Positions 40,073-41,321 of a stretch of DNA of 41,321 nucleotides are shown one piece after another. The notes beneath the pieces were generated by a model. The model was given only the letters and a program-made list of their open reading frames with translations, did no database searches and was not told the DNA's origin. Position 1 is the first letter of the stretch; every line of letters starts with the position of its first letter. The translations under genes were made by a program, and so were the position numbers. Source of the DNA: Oscillospiraceae bacterium (GTDB lineage Bacteria > Bacillota > Clostridia > Oscillospirales > Oscillospiraceae); contig CADBJU010000018.1 in the NCBI GenBank assembly GCA_902795045.1, forward strand, positions 1-41,321. Direction: 5' to 3'.

Positions 40073-40807
40073 TCAATGCTTGTGGTCGGTGCCCTTGTCG
40101 CCGACGCCGAAGTGCAGCTCCTTCATGCCCTCCACCTCGTCGCAGATGTCCTTGAGCGCGCACACGGAGCAGTCCGTGGGCAGGCCCTCAAAGATGTGGG
40201 TGAGGGTGCCGGTCACGTCGGCGGACTTTTTGGCCAGCGCCTTGAGAGCGCCGTAGTCGGCAGCGGGATCGGTGAGGAAGATGACGGTGGCGCTGATGAC
40301 GTTCGGGTCCTGCTTGTAGGCCTGGATGTAGTTCATGCCGAGGGCCTTGAAGCTGATACCCTTTTTGACGGCCTCCTTGCTGACGCGCACCTGTTCGCGG
40401 TAGCTCTCCGGGGAGATGCGCACCATGTAGCCCTGGGGGTAGACATGGTACTTGGCAAACTCAATGTCGCGCAGCGTGCGGTAGACGGCCTCGTCGTCAT
40501 CGTCGAGGACGCCGATGCGCAGGATGACGATGCGGGCAAAGTCACAGTCGGACTTGATGTCCTTAAGGTCCTTGCCGCAGAGGATGACCTGGTCCTTGCC
40601 GCCCAGCTCCTCGTTGGAGGTGAAGAGCACGTAGTTTGCCGAGCCCTTGCCGGAGGCGCCGAGCTCGTAGGCCGCGTACTTCTGCAGCACAAGCTCGCTG
40701 GAGCTGTTGGAGGGCCACACAGCCTTGGGGTCATAGTCCCAGACCTGGGCATGGAGCTTGTCCGTCAGCTCCCGGGTCTCTTTGATCAGGGAATTGTAGA
40801 GATCCAT
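40073..40807 (-). CDS. CO dehydrogenase/acetyl-CoA synthase beta-subunit-like protein (CdhC-like)
   Basis: 244 aa. It resembles the N-terminal part of the CdhC/ACS beta family: QKYAAYELGASGKGSANYVL, DQVILCGKDLKDIKSDCDFA, FAKYHVYPQGYMVRISPESY, VSKEAVKKGISFKALGMNYI. Near the end a Cys motif C213-x2-C216-x5-C222 (DCSVCALKDICDEVEGMKEL) could bind an iron-sulfur cluster. The protein is much shorter than a full ACS and lacks the complete A-cluster set, so acetyl-CoA synthesis is unlikely. Its neighbour encodes a 2-hydroxyacyl-CoA dehydratase-type activator, suggesting a role in maturation or electron delivery. Weak ribosome-binding site; 3 nt after the membrane protein gene. Confidence 0.75.
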   Translation of the reverse strand: MDLYNSLIKETRELTDKLHAQVWDYDPKAVWPSNSSSELVLQKYAAYELGASGKGSANYVLFTSNEELGGKDQVILCGKDLKDIKSDCDFARIVILRIGVLDDDDEAVYRTLRDIEFAKYHVYPQGYMVRISPESYREQVRVSKEAVKKGISFKALGMNYIQAYKQDPNVISATVIFLTDPAADYGALKALAKKSADVTGTLTHIFEGLPTDCSVCALKDICDEVEGMKELHFGVGDKGTDHKH

Positions 40808-40810
40808 AAA

Positions 40811-41014
40811 TCAGAATACCTGGTCGACCTTCTTCTCGTCGAAGATCAGGTTCACCTGCTTGTAAGCCCAGCCCAGCAGCTTCTGGTCGAGGTTCCAGAA
40901 GTAGACGACGAACAGCGCCGCAACAATGCCCACGACGACGAGCACGGTCCTCTTGACCCATTTGCCGATGAGGATGAGCACGAATTTTTTAATCAGTTCA
41001 ATGAGAAAACGCAT
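40811..41014 (-). CDS. small single-pass membrane protein
   Basis: 67 aa: a basic N-terminus (MRFLIELIKKFVLILIGKWV, KR), one membrane span TVLVVVGIVAALFVVYFW, and a short charged tail (YKQVNLIFDEKKVDQVF). AAGGAG precedes the ATG. It lies between the activator gene and the CdhC-like gene in one operon and might tether the system to the membrane. No family recognised. Confidence 0.78.
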   Translation of the reverse strand: MRFLIELIKKFVLILIGKWVKRTVLVVVGIVAALFVVYFWNLDQKLLGWAYKQVNLIFDEKKVDQVF

Positions 41015-41053
41015 CTTTCGTGTATGCTCCTTTCCTTAACTGCCTGGCTGTGA

Positions 41054-41321
41054 TTACTTCTTGGCCATGCCCTTCTGGCGGGCATACTCGGCAGCGCCGA
41101 GGGCGCCCATGAGCTGGGGGTCGGTCTTGAGGTTGACGACCTTGAGCTTCAGGACGTGCTCGATGGCTTCCTTCAGACCGTCGTTCTTGGCGCAGCCGCC
41201 CGTGAGGGTGATGGAGTCGGTGGCACCGGCCTTCTTGGCCATGACGAAGCAGCGCTTGGCAACGGCCATCTCAATGCCCGCGGCGATCTCATCGGTCGCC
41301 TTGCCCTCGCCGACGAGCGTA
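41054..41321 (-). CDS. BadF/BadG/HgdC-type ATPase activator, C-terminal part
   Basis: Only the last about 88 codons are present; the gene runs off the right edge. The visible sequence TLVGEGKATDEIAAGIEMAV, AKRCFVMAKKAGATDSITLT, GGCAKNDGLKEAIEHVLKLK, then PQLMGALGAAEYARQKG fits the end of the ASKHA-fold activators of 2-hydroxyacyl-CoA dehydratases and benzoyl-CoA reductases, which use ATP and a bridging 4Fe-4S cluster to inject low-potential electrons. The GGCAKN and GALGAAEYA blocks are the most telling. It is upstream in the operon of the membrane protein and CdhC-like genes. Confidence 0.9.
   Translation of the reverse strand, partial: TLVGEGKATDEIAAGIEMAVAKRCFVMAKKAGATDSITLTGGCAKNDGLKEAIEHVLKLKVVNLKTDPQLMGALGAAEYARQKGMAKK

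Overview
The window looks like a chromosomal stretch from a moderately GC-rich gut-type Clostridia (Bacillota), most likely an Oscillospiraceae/Ruminococcaceae relative. This is an inference from several things seen in the sequence: Shine-Dalgarno sites close to AGGAGG, near-consensus sigma-A promoters, two HrcA/CIRCE heat-shock operators, many starch and glycan enzymes, Gram-positive lipoproteins, and a 2-hydroxyacyl-CoA dehydratase-type activator next to an acetyl-CoA-synthase-like protein.

Layout. (1) 1-1.3 kb: start of a CIRCE-controlled hsp20 gene and a DinJ/RelB antitoxin with a truncated toxin. (2) 1.3-4.7 kb: two copies of a 70-bp promoter cassette, a tocopherol-cyclase/CrtC-like protein, a GNAT acetyltransferase, and a small minus-strand protein with a double-glycine leader. 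(3) 4.8-9.2 kb: a decayed carbohydrate locus, with one intact GH3 beta-glucosidase surrounded by remnants of a LacI regulator, an Opp-type ABC transporter and a GH2 beta-mannosidase. (4) 9.4-11.7 kb: two aldo/keto reductases, the first an exported lipoprotein, behind a LysR-type operator. (5) 11.7-12.8 kb: repeat DNA and remnants of a resolvase and a helicase. (6) 12.8-19.1 kb: a surface polysaccharide locus with DUF4422 proteins, glycosyltransferases and a TagGH-type exporter. It is interrupted by an AT-rich island and a Phd/RelE toxin-antitoxin pair. (7) 19.1-22.1 kb: a MATE pump behind a terminator-like leader, plus two alpha/beta hydrolases. (8) 22.2-27.7 kb: a CUT1 sugar ABC transporter and a lipoprotein. 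(9) 27.8-30.8 kb: a LysR regulator divergent from a hydrolase/flavodoxin operon. (10) 31.2-36.1 kb: two GH13 alpha-amylase-type enzymes and accessory proteins. (11) 36.4-39.6 kb: lon (CIRCE-controlled) divergent from a TetR gene. (12) 39.6-41.3 kb: the end of a minus-strand operon with a CdhC-like protein, a small membrane protein and a BadF/HgdC-type activator.

Three themes recur. Much of the first 20 kb is eroded by internal deletions that leave the N- and C-terminal ends of genes, so decay and recombination are active here. Regulation can be read from the DNA: the LysR operator upstream of its divergent operon recurs, in the same two-part geometry, 19 kb away before the aldo/keto reductases, and CIRCE links hsp20 with lon. 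Glycan handling dominates the intact genes (GH3, two GH13 enzymes, a CUT1 importer, polysaccharide export). No tRNA, rRNA or CRISPR array was seen.
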